From CALKGK01 sp964649515 (GTDB lineage: Bacteria > Bacteroidota > Bacteroidia > Flavobacteriales_D > Sanyastnellaceae), in NCBI GenBank assembly GCA_964649515.1, contig CAZYPV010000010.1, positions 1 to 64,000 on the forward strand: a DNA stretch of 64,000 nucleotides, read 5' to 3'. Under the pieces are notes generated by a model that worked only from the letters and a program-made list of their open reading frames with translations, made no database searches and was not told where the DNA came from. Position numbers and translations under genes: made by a program. Positions 15,736 to 24,431 of this stretch are shown here, in pieces; within the stretch, counting starts at the first letter, position 1, and every line of letters begins with the position of its first letter.

Positions 15736-18519
15736 TCATTGCAGGGATTTCCCCGTGTACGAAGCGGTAACTTTTGTTAAATCATCTGGATTTCCTTCGA
15801 AGACGAGCTGACCGCCGGCTTTTCCGCCTTCCGGACCAAGATCAATGACCCAATCGGCATTTCGAATAACATCCATGTTGTGCTCAATGACGATCAGCGA
15901 GTGACCTTGATCCAACAGCGCGTGGAAACTGTCCATCAATTTCCGTACATCGTGAAAATGGAGTCCGGTTGTGGGTTCATCAAAAATGAACAAGGTGTGT
16001 CCTTGACGGTCACCTTTGGCCAAGAAGGAGGCGAGTTTGATGCGCTGTGCTTCTCCACCACTTAAGGTGCTTGAGCTTTGGCCCAAACGGATGTAGCCCA
16101 AACCAACGTCCTGAAGCGGTTGCAGCTTGGATACCAGTCGTTGATTTACTGTTGTTTCTTCTTCACTAAAGAAGACAATGGCTTCATCTACAGTGAGTTC
16201 CAAGACATCGTGAATGTTTTTTTCTCGGTACCTCACTTCTAAAATTTCATCTTTAAATCGTCTTCCTTTACAAACATCGCATTGCAATTTAAGGTCGGCC
16301 ATGAACTGCATTTCGATAGTCACATTTCCTTCTCCTTCACAATTATCACATCTCCCACCACTCACATTGAAGCTGAAGAAGGCGGGTTTGTATGCGCGAT
16401 TTTTTGAGATTTTTAAGGAAGAAAAGATGGCTCGAATTTCGTCGAAGGCTTTGACGTAGGTGACCGGGTTAGATCGTGAAGATTTTCCAATGGGGTTCTG
16501 ATCGACAAATTCAACGGCTTTGATACTGGAAATGTCTCCTTCAATGGCGCGATGTTCTTTGGCTTGATCTCCAATTTCACCCAGCATTCTTCTTAAACCT
16601 GGGTAGAGGATATCTTTAACTAAGGTACTTTTTCCCGATCCGCTCACTCCACTTACCGTGCATAACTTCCGCAAAGGAAAGGTGACGTCGATGTTCTTCA
16701 GGTTGTTGGCGCGCGCACCGAGTATCCGAATACTGTCTTGGCTTTTTCTTTGGGATTTCTGAGCGATGCTTTTTCGTCCACTGAGATAGTCGGCGGTGAG
16801 GCTGTTGGACTGATTCAGCAAAGCATCCATATTTCCTTCAAAAATGACTTCACCACCATGTACTCCTGCTTCCGGACCCATATCAATAATGTGGTCTGCG
16901 GCTTTCATGATCTCTTCATCGTGTTCAACAACAATGACGGTGTTGCCTAAATCTCTCAGTGCTTTGAGCACGGAAATGAGTCGTTGGGTGTCTCTTGGGT
17001 GAAGACCAATGCTGGGTTCGTCCAAAATGTACATGCTCCCAACCAAAGAAGATCCGAGGCAGGTGGATAAACTGATTCTCTGGGATTCCCCTCCTGAAAG
17101 GGTGTTGCTCAATCGGTTCAAACTGAGGTAGGAAAGACCTACTTCGCAGAGGTAATGAAGTCGGTTGGTAATTTCGAGGAGGAGGCGTTTGGCTGTTTTT
17201 TGTTCGTACTGGTTGAGGTCCAAGGAGCGAAAGAAAACAAGCAATTCATCACATGGCATTTTCACCAACTGAGAGATGCTTTTTTCTTGAATGAGCACAT
17301 AATTTGCATCTTTTCGAAGCCGAGTTCCTTCGCATTCTGGACAATCTGTTCTGCCGCGATAACGAGAGAGCATTACTCGATACTGGATTTTGTATGATTT
17401 TTCTTCGAGGTGATTGAAAAAAGCATTGAGTCCCATGAATTTGCCTTTCCCTTTCCAAATCAAATCGACTTGCGCTTTGGTGAGCTCATGAAAAGGACGA
17501 TGAATGGGAATGTCAAGATCAGAACTATATCGAATGAGCCGATCCTTCCAAATACTCATTTTATCTCCCCGCCAGCAAACGATGGCATCGTCGTAAATGG
17601 TTTTACTTTGGTCGGGAACCACCAAATCGGGATCTATTCCAATGACCTGACCAAAGCCTTCGCAGCGCTTGCATGCACCTACGGGGTTGTTGAAACTGAA
17701 AAAATGCGGACTCGGTTCTTCGAATTGCATGCCGTCCAATTCAAATTTATTGGAGAAATGAAATACTTCGCCCGAAACCAATTGAATACTGCACTCTCCC
17801 TGTCCTTCGAAAAAAGCGGTCTGAACAGAGTCGGCCAAACGAGAGTCATGTTCTTCGCTTGCACTGAAGCTCAGACGATCAATCACCAACTGGAGTTCGT
17901 CTTTCTCCTTGACGTTCTGCATGAGTTCTTCATCAATTTTTTGAAGCTCTCCATTGACCAATACTCGTGCAAAGCCTTGCTGCATCAATACTTCAACTTG
18001 TTGTGCTTTGGTGCGGTCGTTTCGCGGGTGAACGGGAGACAATACCATATACTTGTCGCCCTCTTCAAGCGATTTTAGTGCATCAACCACGTCTGTGATG
18101 GTGTGTCTTTTGACTTCCTTACCCGAAATGGGGGAGAAGGTTCGTCCCACGCGTGCATAGAGCAATTTGATGTAATCATAAATCTCGGTGCTCGTGCCTA
18201 CGGTGGATCGGGAAGATCGGGAAGTCACGCGCTGTTCAATGGCTACCGCAGGAGATATGCCTTCGATGGCGTCCACTTCGGGCTTGTCCAACCTCCCCAA
18301 GAATTGTCGGGCATAAGAACTGAGGCTCTCCACATATCTTCGTTGACCCTCGGCATAGAGTGTATCGAAGGCCAAAGAACTCTTTCCAGACCCAGAAAGT
18401 CCGGTGATCACCACCAATTTTTTCCTAGGAATGGCCAAATTCACATTCTTCAGATTGTGCATTCGAGCACCTTTAATTACAATGTAATCCTTAGTGTCTA
18501 CGGGAGATTCAATATTCAT
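15736..18519 (-). CDS. uvrA: Excinuclease ABC subunit A
   Basis: A 927-residue UvrA, normal length. It has two ABC ATPase modules: Walker A GLSGSGKSS at residues 40-48 and GVSGSGKST in the second half, ABC signatures LSGGESQRI and LSGGEAQRI, and zinc-finger cysteines CPEC and CDNC/CDVC. UvrA scans DNA for bulky damage and loads UvrB in nucleotide excision repair. uvrB and uvrC are not in the window. A minus-strand -7 box (TAACTTTG, 18570-18563) 44 bp before the start is a likely promoter. It diverges from the sigma-factor gene. Confidence 0.97.
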   Translation of the reverse strand: MNIESPVDTKDYIVIKGARMHNLKNVNLAIPRKKLVVITGLSGSGKSSLAFDTLYAEGQRRYVESLSSYARQFLGRLDKPEVDAIEGISPAVAIEQRVTSRSSRSTVGTSTEIYDYIKLLYARVGRTFSPISGKEVKRHTITDVVDALKSLEEGDKYMVLSPVHPRNDRTKAQQVEVLMQQGFARVLVNGELQKIDEELMQNVKEKDELQLVIDRLSFSASEEHDSRLADSVQTAFFEGQGECSIQLVSGEVFHFSNKFELDGMQFEEPSPHFFSFNNPVGACKRCEGFGQVIGIDPDLVVPDQSKTIYDDAIVCWRGDKMSIWKDRLIRYSSDLDIPIHRPFHELTKAQVDLIWKGKGKFMGLNAFFNHLEEKSYKIQYRVMLSRYRGRTDCPECEGTRLRKDANYVLIQEKSISQLVKMPCDELLVFFRSLDLNQYEQKTAKRLLLEITNRLHYLCEVGLSYLSLNRLSNTLSGGESQRISLSTCLGSSLVGSMYILDEPSIGLHPRDTQRLISVLKALRDLGNTVIVVEHDEEIMKAADHIIDMGPEAGVHGGEVIFEGNMDALLNQSNSLTADYLSGRKSIAQKSQRKSQDSIRILGARANNLKNIDVTFPLRKLCTVSGVSGSGKSTLVKDILYPGLRRMLGEIGDQAKEHRAIEGDISSIKAVEFVDQNPIGKSSRSNPVTYVKAFDEIRAIFSSLKISKNRAYKPAFFSFNVSGGRCDNCEGEGNVTIEMQFMADLKLQCDVCKGRRFKDEILEVRYREKNIHDVLELTVDEAIVFFSEEETTVNQRLVSKLQPLQDVGLGYIRLGQSSSTLSGGEAQRIKLASFLAKGDRQGHTLFIFDEPTTGLHFHDVRKLMDSFHALLDQGHSLIVIEHNMDVIRNADWVIDLGPEGGKAGGQLVFEGNPDDLTKVTASYTGKSLQ

Positions 18520-18577
18520 GGAAAGCTTTTGTTCAGCGCGAAATGAGTTTTTTTAACACTCCCAAAGTTACTTTGTT

Positions 18578-18609
18578 TTGTGTTGTTTGGAAGAAAGTCG
18601 GTATATTTA
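18578..18609 (+). promoter_or_regulatory. Promoter of the sigma-factor gene
   Basis: TTG at 18578-18580, a 21-nt spacer and TATATTTA at 18602-18609 (one mismatch to TAnnTTTG). Transcription would begin near 18613 and give an untranslated leader of about 150 nt, long for this window. Confidence 0.5.
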
Positions 18610-18728
18610 CGATTGCAAACACACAATAAAGAAAAGCGCAGATGCGTTAAGTGTGTATAATTCAAGATCACCAACTTTAAAATAGAGCTGTATAGATAAA
18701 CTTCTACTTTTTTAATTCTACGTATTCG

Positions 18729-18760
18729 AGCCTTCGGGCTAGTGTTTATTTAAAAGGAGG
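18729..18760 (+). promoter_or_regulatory. UUCG hairpin and strong Shine-Dalgarno in the sigma-factor leader
   Basis: AGCC-TTCG-GGCT (18729-18740) forms a hairpin closed by the very stable c(UUCG)g tetraloop. Eleven bases later AAAGGAGG (18753-18760) sits 3 nt before the ATG. Genes in this phylum rarely carry such a strong Shine-Dalgarno, so translation of this sigma factor may be set in a special way. Confidence 0.5.
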
Positions 18761-18763
18761 AGT

Positions 18764-19351
18764 ATGCAAGCATCTAAAATCACAGATCAGGAGTTGGTAC
18801 GTCAGTTTCTTGACGGTAGAGAATCCGCTTTCGAAAAATTATTAGTTCGTCACAAGAATCAAGTTTTCACCAAGATTTTTCTCATGGTGAAGGATGAAGA
18901 CTTGGCGAATGACATTTTTCAAGACACCTTTATTAAAGTTCTGCAAACCCTTAAGGGAGGCAGATATAATGAAGAGGGCAAATTTCTTCCTTGGGTGATG
19001 CGAATCGCTCACAACTTGGCCATTGATCATTTCAGAAAAAGTAAAAAGATGCCAGCGGTGCGCAGCGATGAAAACAACGATGTATTCGCAAGCATTCAAC
19101 ACGATGGGGAAACCATTGAAGACCAAATGTGCTGGGAGCAAGTGCTGAGCGATGTAAAAGACTTGTTGGAGTTTTTACCGGAAGATCAGCGCAAGGTGGT
19201 TTACCAAAGACACTACTGCGATATGAGTTTCAAAGAAATTGCAGAGAACAATGATATTTCCATCAACACGGCTCTGGGAAGAATGCGCTATGCCTTGATC
19301 AACCTCAGAAAATTGGTGGAACAGCGCAAACTGATTCTCACATTGTCATAA
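18764..19351 (+). CDS. ECF-type RNA polymerase sigma factor
   Basis: A 195-residue sigma-70-family protein with region 2 (ESAFEKLLVRHKNQVFTKIF ... DIFQDTFIKVLQ, then LPWVMRIAHNLAIDHFRK) and region 4 (LPEDQRKVVYQRHYCDMSFKEIA followed by a helix-turn-helix). No region 3 or C-terminal extension is seen. No anti-sigma membrane protein is adjacent; instead a 69-residue cytosolic protein follows after 71 bp. This kind of sigma/small-protein pair occurs in Flavobacteriales and its regulon is unknown to me. The leader carries a hairpin and a strong Shine-Dalgarno, pointing to post-transcriptional control. Confidence 0.9.
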   Translation: MQASKITDQELVRQFLDGRESAFEKLLVRHKNQVFTKIFLMVKDEDLANDIFQDTFIKVLQTLKGGRYNEEGKFLPWVMRIAHNLAIDHFRKSKKMPAVRSDENNDVFASIQHDGETIEDQMCWEQVLSDVKDLLEFLPEDQRKVVYQRHYCDMSFKEIAENNDISINTALGRMRYALINLRKLVEQRKLILTLS

Positions 19352-19422
19352 AAATAAAATCATGGTGCAATAATAGGAATGCCAATTGCGTTAAAGTGCA
19401 AACAAACACATTAAAGGCGCCT

Positions 19423-19632
19423 ATGCACGATTTTACTTTTGAAGATTCTTCTTTATCACAAAATGAACGAGCACTTTTAAGAGGGCTCTTAAACGACGAA
19501 CCCATGGTAGAAACTCCCAAAATGGAGAAAGAGCCAAGGAAAGAGAGTGTAGACCGAATCATCGCCTACAACAAAGCCCTTTCCCTAAGGAAGTCAGGAA
19601 CAATCAAAAACATGATTTTCCTATTGAATTGA
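19423..19632 (+). CDS. Small protein downstream of the sigma factor
   Basis: A 69-residue acidic-then-basic protein (starts MHDFTFEDSSLSQNERALLRG), with no signal peptide or membrane segment and ending in a basic-hydrophobic stretch (SGTIKNMIFLLN). I choose the ATG at 19423; a GTG at 19396 in frame is possible. The spacing, the shared strand and the terminator right behind it suggest an operon with the sigma factor, so a role as sigma-binding partner is an inference. I do not recognise a family. Confidence 0.68.
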   Translation: MHDFTFEDSSLSQNERALLRGLLNDEPMVETPKMEKEPRKESVDRIIAYNKALSLRKSGTIKNMIFLLN

Positions 19633-19642
19633 TGTAAAACCA

Positions 19643-19668
19643 GCCCCATTGAAAGATGGGGCTTTTTT
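19643..19668 (+). terminator. Terminator of the sigma-factor operon
   Basis: Stem GCCCCAT/ATGGGGC (19643-19649, 19656-19662) with a 6-nt loop and TTTTTT. The minus strand also has a short T stretch after the stem, so it may serve the convergent gene ending at 19673 as well. Confidence 0.88.
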
Positions 19669-19672
19669 ATGC

Positions 19673-21034
19673 TCAAGACTGACTCAACACTTCCTCGTCA
19701 ACACGATAATAGTCAACGGTAGTTAGGATGGAAAGCTGCTGGCGAAGTACAGCGTTACTCGTGGGACTCGAGCTCAACCTTTCTTGCATGTCTTCCCAAA
19801 GTGTTTCGGGTCTTTGGTTTCCCAGTTCGTTGAAATCGAAAAAGGAATAGCCCAGTACTTGCTCATTTTCTGCATAAACCAAGGCAAGCTCATCCCGGGT
19901 TCTTCCATGAAGTTTGATGATGGTTTTGGCCTTCCTTGCTTCTAAATCTCCTTTGATTTTTTGAAGTTTTAAGGCGTGCTCGTCGGGGGAGTCCATCCAT
20001 TGCTCGCTCATGTCAGGTAAACCGAAAAGGGTGGGATTAACGAGGTATTGCTTGCTGCATTGATGAAGCCATTCCCTGCCTGATGCAGCACTGTGGAAGG
20101 AAATAATGCTGCTTTGTCCCTTCCGCAATTGTTGGATTCCCCAACGCAAATAGCCTTTCTGATCTGAATACTCCAATACCCCAAACTTTTTACTTGGATG
20201 TTTTTGAGCTTTGTTGAATTTAGGCCAATGCTGTCGTATTTCGTGGTCTTCAACCAATCGAGCTAAAAATTCAGTGCCGCAGTCTTTGCATTCAATGTTC
20301 GCAATGTCTTTGAGAAAGGCTTGTCGTTTGCTCGATTGCATTTTGCCCGTAAAATGTTGTTTCACACGCTTTTGTATGTTTCCAGACATCCCAATGTACA
20401 GCAATTCTCCCTTTTCATCCCGAAAATAATAAACACCTGGTCCGGTGCTCAATGCGAGGTAGTCGGACTCCTTGACTTTGTTGGGCAACCAGGCGCTCGG
20501 ACTATTTTTCTGTGCCTGCTCCAAGATGTAATTGTTGTGGTCCAGTGCGATCAACTGATGGAGCAATTCAACGGTGGCGAGGGTGTCTGACATCGCACGG
20601 TGTGCGGTATTGTTCAGTATTCCGAAATGACGGCAAAGATTGCTCAAACTGTATGAATGCAATCCGGGAACCAGTTTACGCGTGAGACGCACGGTGCATA
20701 AACGGGTTGGATTCCATTTCCGACCAATGGCTTCAAACTGTTTCTTGATGAAGCTATAGTCGAATCCCACATTGTGCGCCACAAAAACACCTTGGGCTAA
20801 AAAGGAAGCAATTTCGTCGGCCACGTCTTCAAACCGTGGAGCATCCGAAACCATGTCGTTATCGATGCCGGTTAAGGTAGTGATGTGATAGGGGATGGGG
20901 TGATCGGGCTGCAGGAGTGTCTCAAACCGATCAATTTCTTTTTGTCCATCGCTGAGCACAATGGCAATTTCGGTAATGGAGTTGCCGCTGGCATGGCTTC
21001 CTGTCGTTTCGATGTCGGTTACAGCATAAATCAC
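19673..21034 (-). CDS. DnaQ-like exonuclease fused to a GIY-YIG nuclease domain
   Basis: A 453-residue two-domain nuclease. Residues 1-165 are a DEDDh 3'-5' exonuclease: DIETTG (Exo I), HNVGFDYSF (Exo II) and HRAMSDT (Exo III). Residues about 195-275 form a UvrC/Cho-like GIY-YIG domain: GPGVYYFRDEKGELLYIG, R at KRVKQHF and a Glu in LARLVEDHEI. The rest is not assigned. The same architecture is known in other bacteria (proofreading-like exonuclease plus Cho-type incision). A repair role is inferred. The start is GTG at 21034. Confidence 0.88.
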   Translation of the reverse strand: MIYAVTDIETTGSHASGNSITEIAIVLSDGQKEIDRFETLLQPDHPIPYHITTLTGIDNDMVSDAPRFEDVADEIASFLAQGVFVAHNVGFDYSFIKKQFEAIGRKWNPTRLCTVRLTRKLVPGLHSYSLSNLCRHFGILNNTAHRAMSDTLATVELLHQLIALDHNNYILEQAQKNSPSAWLPNKVKESDYLALSTGPGVYYFRDEKGELLYIGMSGNIQKRVKQHFTGKMQSSKRQAFLKDIANIECKDCGTEFLARLVEDHEIRQHWPKFNKAQKHPSKKFGVLEYSDQKGYLRWGIQQLRKGQSSIISFHSAASGREWLHQCSKQYLVNPTLFGLPDMSEQWMDSPDEHALKLQKIKGDLEARKAKTIIKLHGRTRDELALVYAENEQVLGYSFFDFNELGNQRPETLWEDMQERLSSSPTSNAVLRQQLSILTTVDYYRVDEEVLSQS

Positions 21035-21193
21035 AGCCTAAAGGTAAGTAAGAAGAACTTTTGCTCTTCCATAGCTGGTGCAGATTTTCAAGAATACAGC
21101 TGTGGAATATTCTTACAGGGGTATGGGAAGGAAACGCACAGACCTCCAGTAACTCTGGGCGTAAACGAAGGGAAACAGACTTAACTTTAGATT

Positions 21194-21373
21194 ATGCGAG
21201 AATTGAAACGAGCACTATACCTAGGACTTTCGATGGTATTCATCATGGGACTTGGCAGCGGATGTGCGGTGCAGAAGAATGACTTTGCTAAAAAGAAATA
21301 TAAGATTTCAAAAAACAAGCCGCCAGCGCAGCGCTATTATTCAAAGGGTTCAATCTTTACTCCTCGGAGATGA
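21194..21373 (+). CDS. Small lipoprotein of unknown function
   Basis: A 59-residue protein with a lipoprotein signal (MRELKRALYLGLSMVFIMG, lipobox LGSGC), leaving a mature chain of about 36 very basic residues (FAKKKYKISKNKPPAQRYY). It has its own terminator directly behind it, which supports a real gene despite its size. It is anchored by lipid in the envelope; the basic tail might bind nucleic acid, peptidoglycan or LPS, but that is guesswork. Confidence 0.72.
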   Translation: MRELKRALYLGLSMVFIMGLGSGCAVQKNDFAKKKYKISKNKPPAQRYYSKGSIFTPRR

Positions 21374-21398
21374 GGGTTGAACTTTGGATTAAGGGGAG

Positions 21399-21433
21399 AA
21401 GATGCCGTTCAATTTTGGACGGCATCTTCGTTT
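21399..21433 (+). terminator. Terminator of the small lipoprotein gene
   Basis: Perfect 10-bp stem AAGATGCCGT/ACGGCATCTT (21399-21408, 21419-21428) with a 10-nt loop and a following CGTTTTC, 26 bp after the stop codon. Confidence 0.75.
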
Positions 21434-21452
21434 TCTAGGAATTTATGAAAAG

Positions 21453-21482
21453 AAAAAGCCCTGCGATGAATGCAGGGCTTTT
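21453..21482 (-). terminator. Terminator of dnaA
   Basis: Stem AAAAGCCCTGC/GCAGGGCTTTT (21454-21464 with 21472-21482), 7-nt loop; on the minus strand it ends in TTTTTCTTTT, a few bases after the dnaA stop. Confidence 0.88.
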
Positions 21483-21486
21483 AAGT

Positions 21487-22917
21487 TTATTGGATACTCA
21501 ATTTTTTCTCGAGATCGTCCAAGTACTTTCGGAAGTGCTTGTCTGTTTCTTGGAGGTTGTTCACTGTTCTGCATGCATGAAGAACGGTAGCGTGGTCTTT
21601 TCCTCCGCAGTGCAAACCAATGTTTGCGAGCGACGACTTGGTCATTTTTTTCGCAAAGTACATGGCTATTTGACGCGCCTGTACAATCTCTCTTTTTCTT
21701 GTTTTGGACTTCAAAAGTTCGATGGGCAGGTCGAAATAGTCACAAACCACTTTTTGAATGTAGTCAATGGATACCTCACGTGCGGTGTTTTTCACGAACT
21801 TATCAATCATCTGTTTGGCGAGGTCCAAAGTGATGCTTTTCTTGTTGAGCGACGATTGCGCAATCAAGGAAATCAATGCACCTTCCAATTCACGGATGTT
21901 GGTGGTGATGCTGTAGGCCAAGTATTCCACTACTTCTTTAGGAAGTTCAATACCATCGGCATACATCTTCTTCTCCAAAATAGCGATTCTTGTTTCCAAT
22001 GAAGGAACCTGCAAATCAGCACTCAATCCCCATTTAAAACGAGAGAGCAAGCGTTGTTCCATTCCTTGCATTTCAACAGGAGGCTTATCCGAAGTAAGGA
22101 TGATTTGCTTTCCAGTTTGGTGCAAGTGGTTGAAAATGTGGAAGAAAACGTCTTGTGTTTTCTCTTTTCCAGAGAAGAATTGAACGTCATCAATAATCAA
22201 AACGTCAATCATTTGATAGAAATGACTAAAATCATTGACGCTGTTGTTCTTCACTGCATCGATGAACTGATGAGTAAATTTCTCTGATGAAACGTACAAG
22301 ACGGTTTTATCCGGAGTTTTATTTTTGATTTCGATCCCGATGGCGTGGGCGAGGTGCGTTTTACCGAGTCCAACTCCTCCATAGATAAGTAGGGGGTTGA
22401 AAGCGGTACCTCCTGGTTTGTTTGCAACTGCAAATCCAGCAGATCTGGCTAAGCGGTTACAATCGCCTTCGATGAAGTTTTCAAAAGAATAGTTCGGATT
22501 CAGGTTCGAATCAATGTTTAATTTACGAAGTCCAGGGATAATAAAAGGATTCCGGATAGGATTCTCATTGGTGTTGATGGGCATCGACACGCTTGAATTC
22601 CTAATGGCCTTTTTATTGGTTGTTGGGACTTTCACGGTGTAAGGATTCGCGTTGTTGAAATTGTTTTCCATAATGATGGAATACTCCAAGCGTCCTTCAG
22701 CACCAATTTCTTTGCGGATGATTTTTTTGAGTAGTGAAACATAGTGTTCCTCTAACCACTCATAAAAAAATTGAGAGGGAACCTGAATGGTCAACACATT
22801 CTTTTCCAACTTAATCGGTTTTATGGGCTCAAACCAAGTTTTGAACGCTTGAGTGCTCACATTATCCTTAATAATGTCAATACAGTTTTGCCAAACCTGA
22901 TTGTGATTCTTGCTCAT
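21487..22917 (-). CDS. dnaA: Chromosomal replication initiator DnaA
   Basis: A 476-residue DnaA. Domain I begins WQNCIDIIKDNVSTQAF; domain III has Walker A GGVGLGKTHL and Walker B LIIDDVQFF; domain IV ends in the DnaA signature HCGGKDHATVLHACR, which reads DnaA boxes. It opens the origin in the ATP form. The gene is monocistronic, with a terminator behind it and a 385-bp spacer ahead. No recF, dnaN or gyrase genes flank it, which is usual for Bacteroidota. parA/parB lie 13 kb away. Confidence 0.98.
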   Translation of the reverse strand: MSKNHNQVWQNCIDIIKDNVSTQAFKTWFEPIKPIKLEKNVLTIQVPSQFFYEWLEEHYVSLLKKIIRKEIGAEGRLEYSIIMENNFNNANPYTVKVPTTNKKAIRNSSVSMPINTNENPIRNPFIIPGLRKLNIDSNLNPNYSFENFIEGDCNRLARSAGFAVANKPGGTAFNPLLIYGGVGLGKTHLAHAIGIEIKNKTPDKTVLYVSSEKFTHQFIDAVKNNSVNDFSHFYQMIDVLIIDDVQFFSGKEKTQDVFFHIFNHLHQTGKQIILTSDKPPVEMQGMEQRLLSRFKWGLSADLQVPSLETRIAILEKKMYADGIELPKEVVEYLAYSITTNIRELEGALISLIAQSSLNKKSITLDLAKQMIDKFVKNTAREVSIDYIQKVVCDYFDLPIELLKSKTRKREIVQARQIAMYFAKKMTKSSLANIGLHCGGKDHATVLHACRTVNNLQETDKHFRKYLDDLEKKLSIQ

Positions 22918-23302
22918 TACGATAAGTAGAAATTAATTTGATTAACACATTCTTAACTGATGAAATCGGCAGGCGGTGAAGAGTGGTGCCTTTCTCAAAC
23001 AGGAGAGCAAATATTCTGATAAAAAAGTGAAAAAAAAAATCGAAAGGACTTGATTTTATCCTTTTTTTAGTTAGCGACTCGAATCCGTGGAATCCACGCC
23101 AATCAATGATTTCCTTCAAATTAGGGTTCGCCACATTTGCTGAGACAAATAATTTCGTGGCTCAAAACATTCGTTCAGTGAAAGATACATCATTTCTCTA
23201 CTAAATTGCTATGGTAAGTCAGAAAAATCCCGACCTTGTCCACTTTCTAAAATCCGTTTTTCATGTGAGGTTCTTAACCTTCTCTTAAAACTTGTTGAAA
23301 AG
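22918..23302. other. Intergenic region upstream of dnaA
   Basis: A 385-bp AT-rich spacer between divergent genes. It holds a short inverted repeat CGTGG-AAT-CCACG (23086-23098) and a minus-strand TATCTTTC (23187-23180), one base from the -7 consensus, that could drive dnaA with a leader of about 260 nt. I find no cluster of TTATCCACA boxes; TTGTCCACT at 23237-23245 is the nearest. No gene is supported. Confidence 0.45.
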
Positions 23303-23731
23303 ATGTACAAGCACGAAATACAACTCCGAGTTCGTTATGCAGAAACAGATAAAATGGGGGTGGTTTACCACGGAAACTATGCTCAGTATTTTGAGGTGGC
23401 GAGGGTTGAAATGCTAAGGTCGTTGGGAATCAGCTATCGTTCGATGGAGGAGGAGGGAACAATGCTTCCAGTGGTTAACCTGAATATTGACTACAAAAAG
23501 CCAGCACATTACGATGAATTACTGACGGTTAAAACGGTCATTTCTGAACTCCCCAGTGCGAAAATTCAATTTGAGTACACCTTATTGAACCAGAATCAAG
23601 AGCTTTTGGCAAGGGCTTCCACAACCTTGGTTTTTGTGGATGTTGAAAGTAAACGTCCGAAGCGCTGTCCTGAATTCCTTTTCAACAAGCTTACCGATCT
23701 CTTTAATCACACCGATTCATCAATGGCCTAA
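23303..23731 (+). CDS. Acyl-CoA thioesterase, YbgC/4HBT family
   Basis: A 142-residue hot-dog-fold protein. The family signature VRYAETDKMGVVYHGNY (residues 9-25) contains the catalytic Asp of 4-hydroxybenzoyl-CoA thioesterases, and the rest matches YbgC length. It hydrolyses acyl-CoA esters in the cytosol; in Proteobacteria YbgC is linked to the Tol-Pal system, but no tol genes are near here. Terminator directly follows. Confidence 0.9.
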   Translation: MYKHEIQLRVRYAETDKMGVVYHGNYAQYFEVARVEMLRSLGISYRSMEEEGTMLPVVNLNIDYKKPAHYDELLTVKTVISELPSAKIQFEYTLLNQNQELLARASTTLVFVDVESKRPKRCPEFLFNKLTDLFNHTDSSMA

Positions 23732-23738
23732 ACAAAAA

Positions 23739-23775
23739 AGTGGAACACGAGCCAAGGCTTATGTTCCACTTCTTT
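23739..23775. terminator. Bidirectional terminator
   Basis: Stem AGTGGAACA/TGTTCCACT (23739-23747, 23762-23770). The minus strand reads into TTTTTTG and the plus strand into TCTTT, so it can end both the thioesterase gene and the convergent gene at 23803. Confidence 0.8.
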
Positions 23776-23802
23776 ATGATTGAATGTGTTTTTTGGTCCG
23801 TT

Positions 23803-24342
23803 TTATTCTTCTCCAGGCTTCACCCCGGCAATTTCAAGAAATTCGTTGAAGGCGGTTTGCGCATAGGGCATGTCCCACATCATCCTTTCTTTGCTTTCGT
23901 TGAAGATGCATCGTGCAATCACTTTCGATCCATATTCATCGGTGTTGATGTTCTCTATTTTTGGAAAAAGGGTGATGTCGGTAAACATTTTAAAGGCTTG
24001 TTCATATTCTTTGTCTGGAATTTGAGCTCCTTCGATAAATACGCGCTTTTCGATGTGACCTGAGTGCGAAAAGGATACTTCATAATCTTTTCCTGCTTGA
24101 AGCACCAAGGCATAGAAGCCACTGTTGCGGTTGGTGAAGTCACGTACCAAAGAGTCGTTTTCAAAAACTTGAATCCGCACATCTTTCATGAAAGTTGGTG
24201 CTTGCTTTTTCTGCTTTTGGGCAAAGAGTTCTTCCACATTTCCTTCGATGACATAGCCATAGAGAAGGATTTTTGCTTCGGTAGCCTGAGCGCCTATACC
24301 AGCCAAAAGTATGGCTAGGGTGAGAGTAAGACGTTTCATCAT
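23803..24342 (-). CDS. Exported protein with carboxypeptidase-regulatory-like beta domain
   Basis: A 179-residue protein with a signal peptide (ending GAQA). The mature part begins LLYGYVIEG and goes on DVRIQVFENDSLV ... GFYALVLQAGKDYEVSFSHSGHIEKRVFIEG, the rhythm of a CarboxypepD_reg-like (transthyretin-type) beta sandwich. In Bacteroidota these domains are common in surface and periplasmic proteins and act as spacers or binding modules. Two ATGs (24342, 24339) can start it. Nothing points to a specific role. Confidence 0.75.
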   Translation of the reverse strand: MMKRLTLTLAILLAGIGAQATEAKILLYGYVIEGNVEELFAQKQKKQAPTFMKDVRIQVFENDSLVRDFTNRNSGFYALVLQAGKDYEVSFSHSGHIEKRVFIEGAQIPDKEYEQAFKMFTDITLFPKIENINTDEYGSKVIARCIFNESKERMMWDMPYAQTAFNEFLEIAGVKPGEE

Positions 24343-24431
24343 ATCAGTTTTTAGTAATCGCTTTCTTTTACCGAACTGATTATGGTAAGGTTACAAGTTC
24401 CTACATAAATCTTCAGAACTTTCTTACAATT

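Noticed and set aside
22877..23134. 85-codon minus-strand frame upstream of dnaA
   Set aside because: It overlaps the dnaA start, shows a low-complexity Phe/Lys composition and no conservation signal; treated as spacer.
23237..23245. Possible DnaA box (TTGTCCACT)
   Set aside because: Two mismatches and no cluster; not enough for an origin call.
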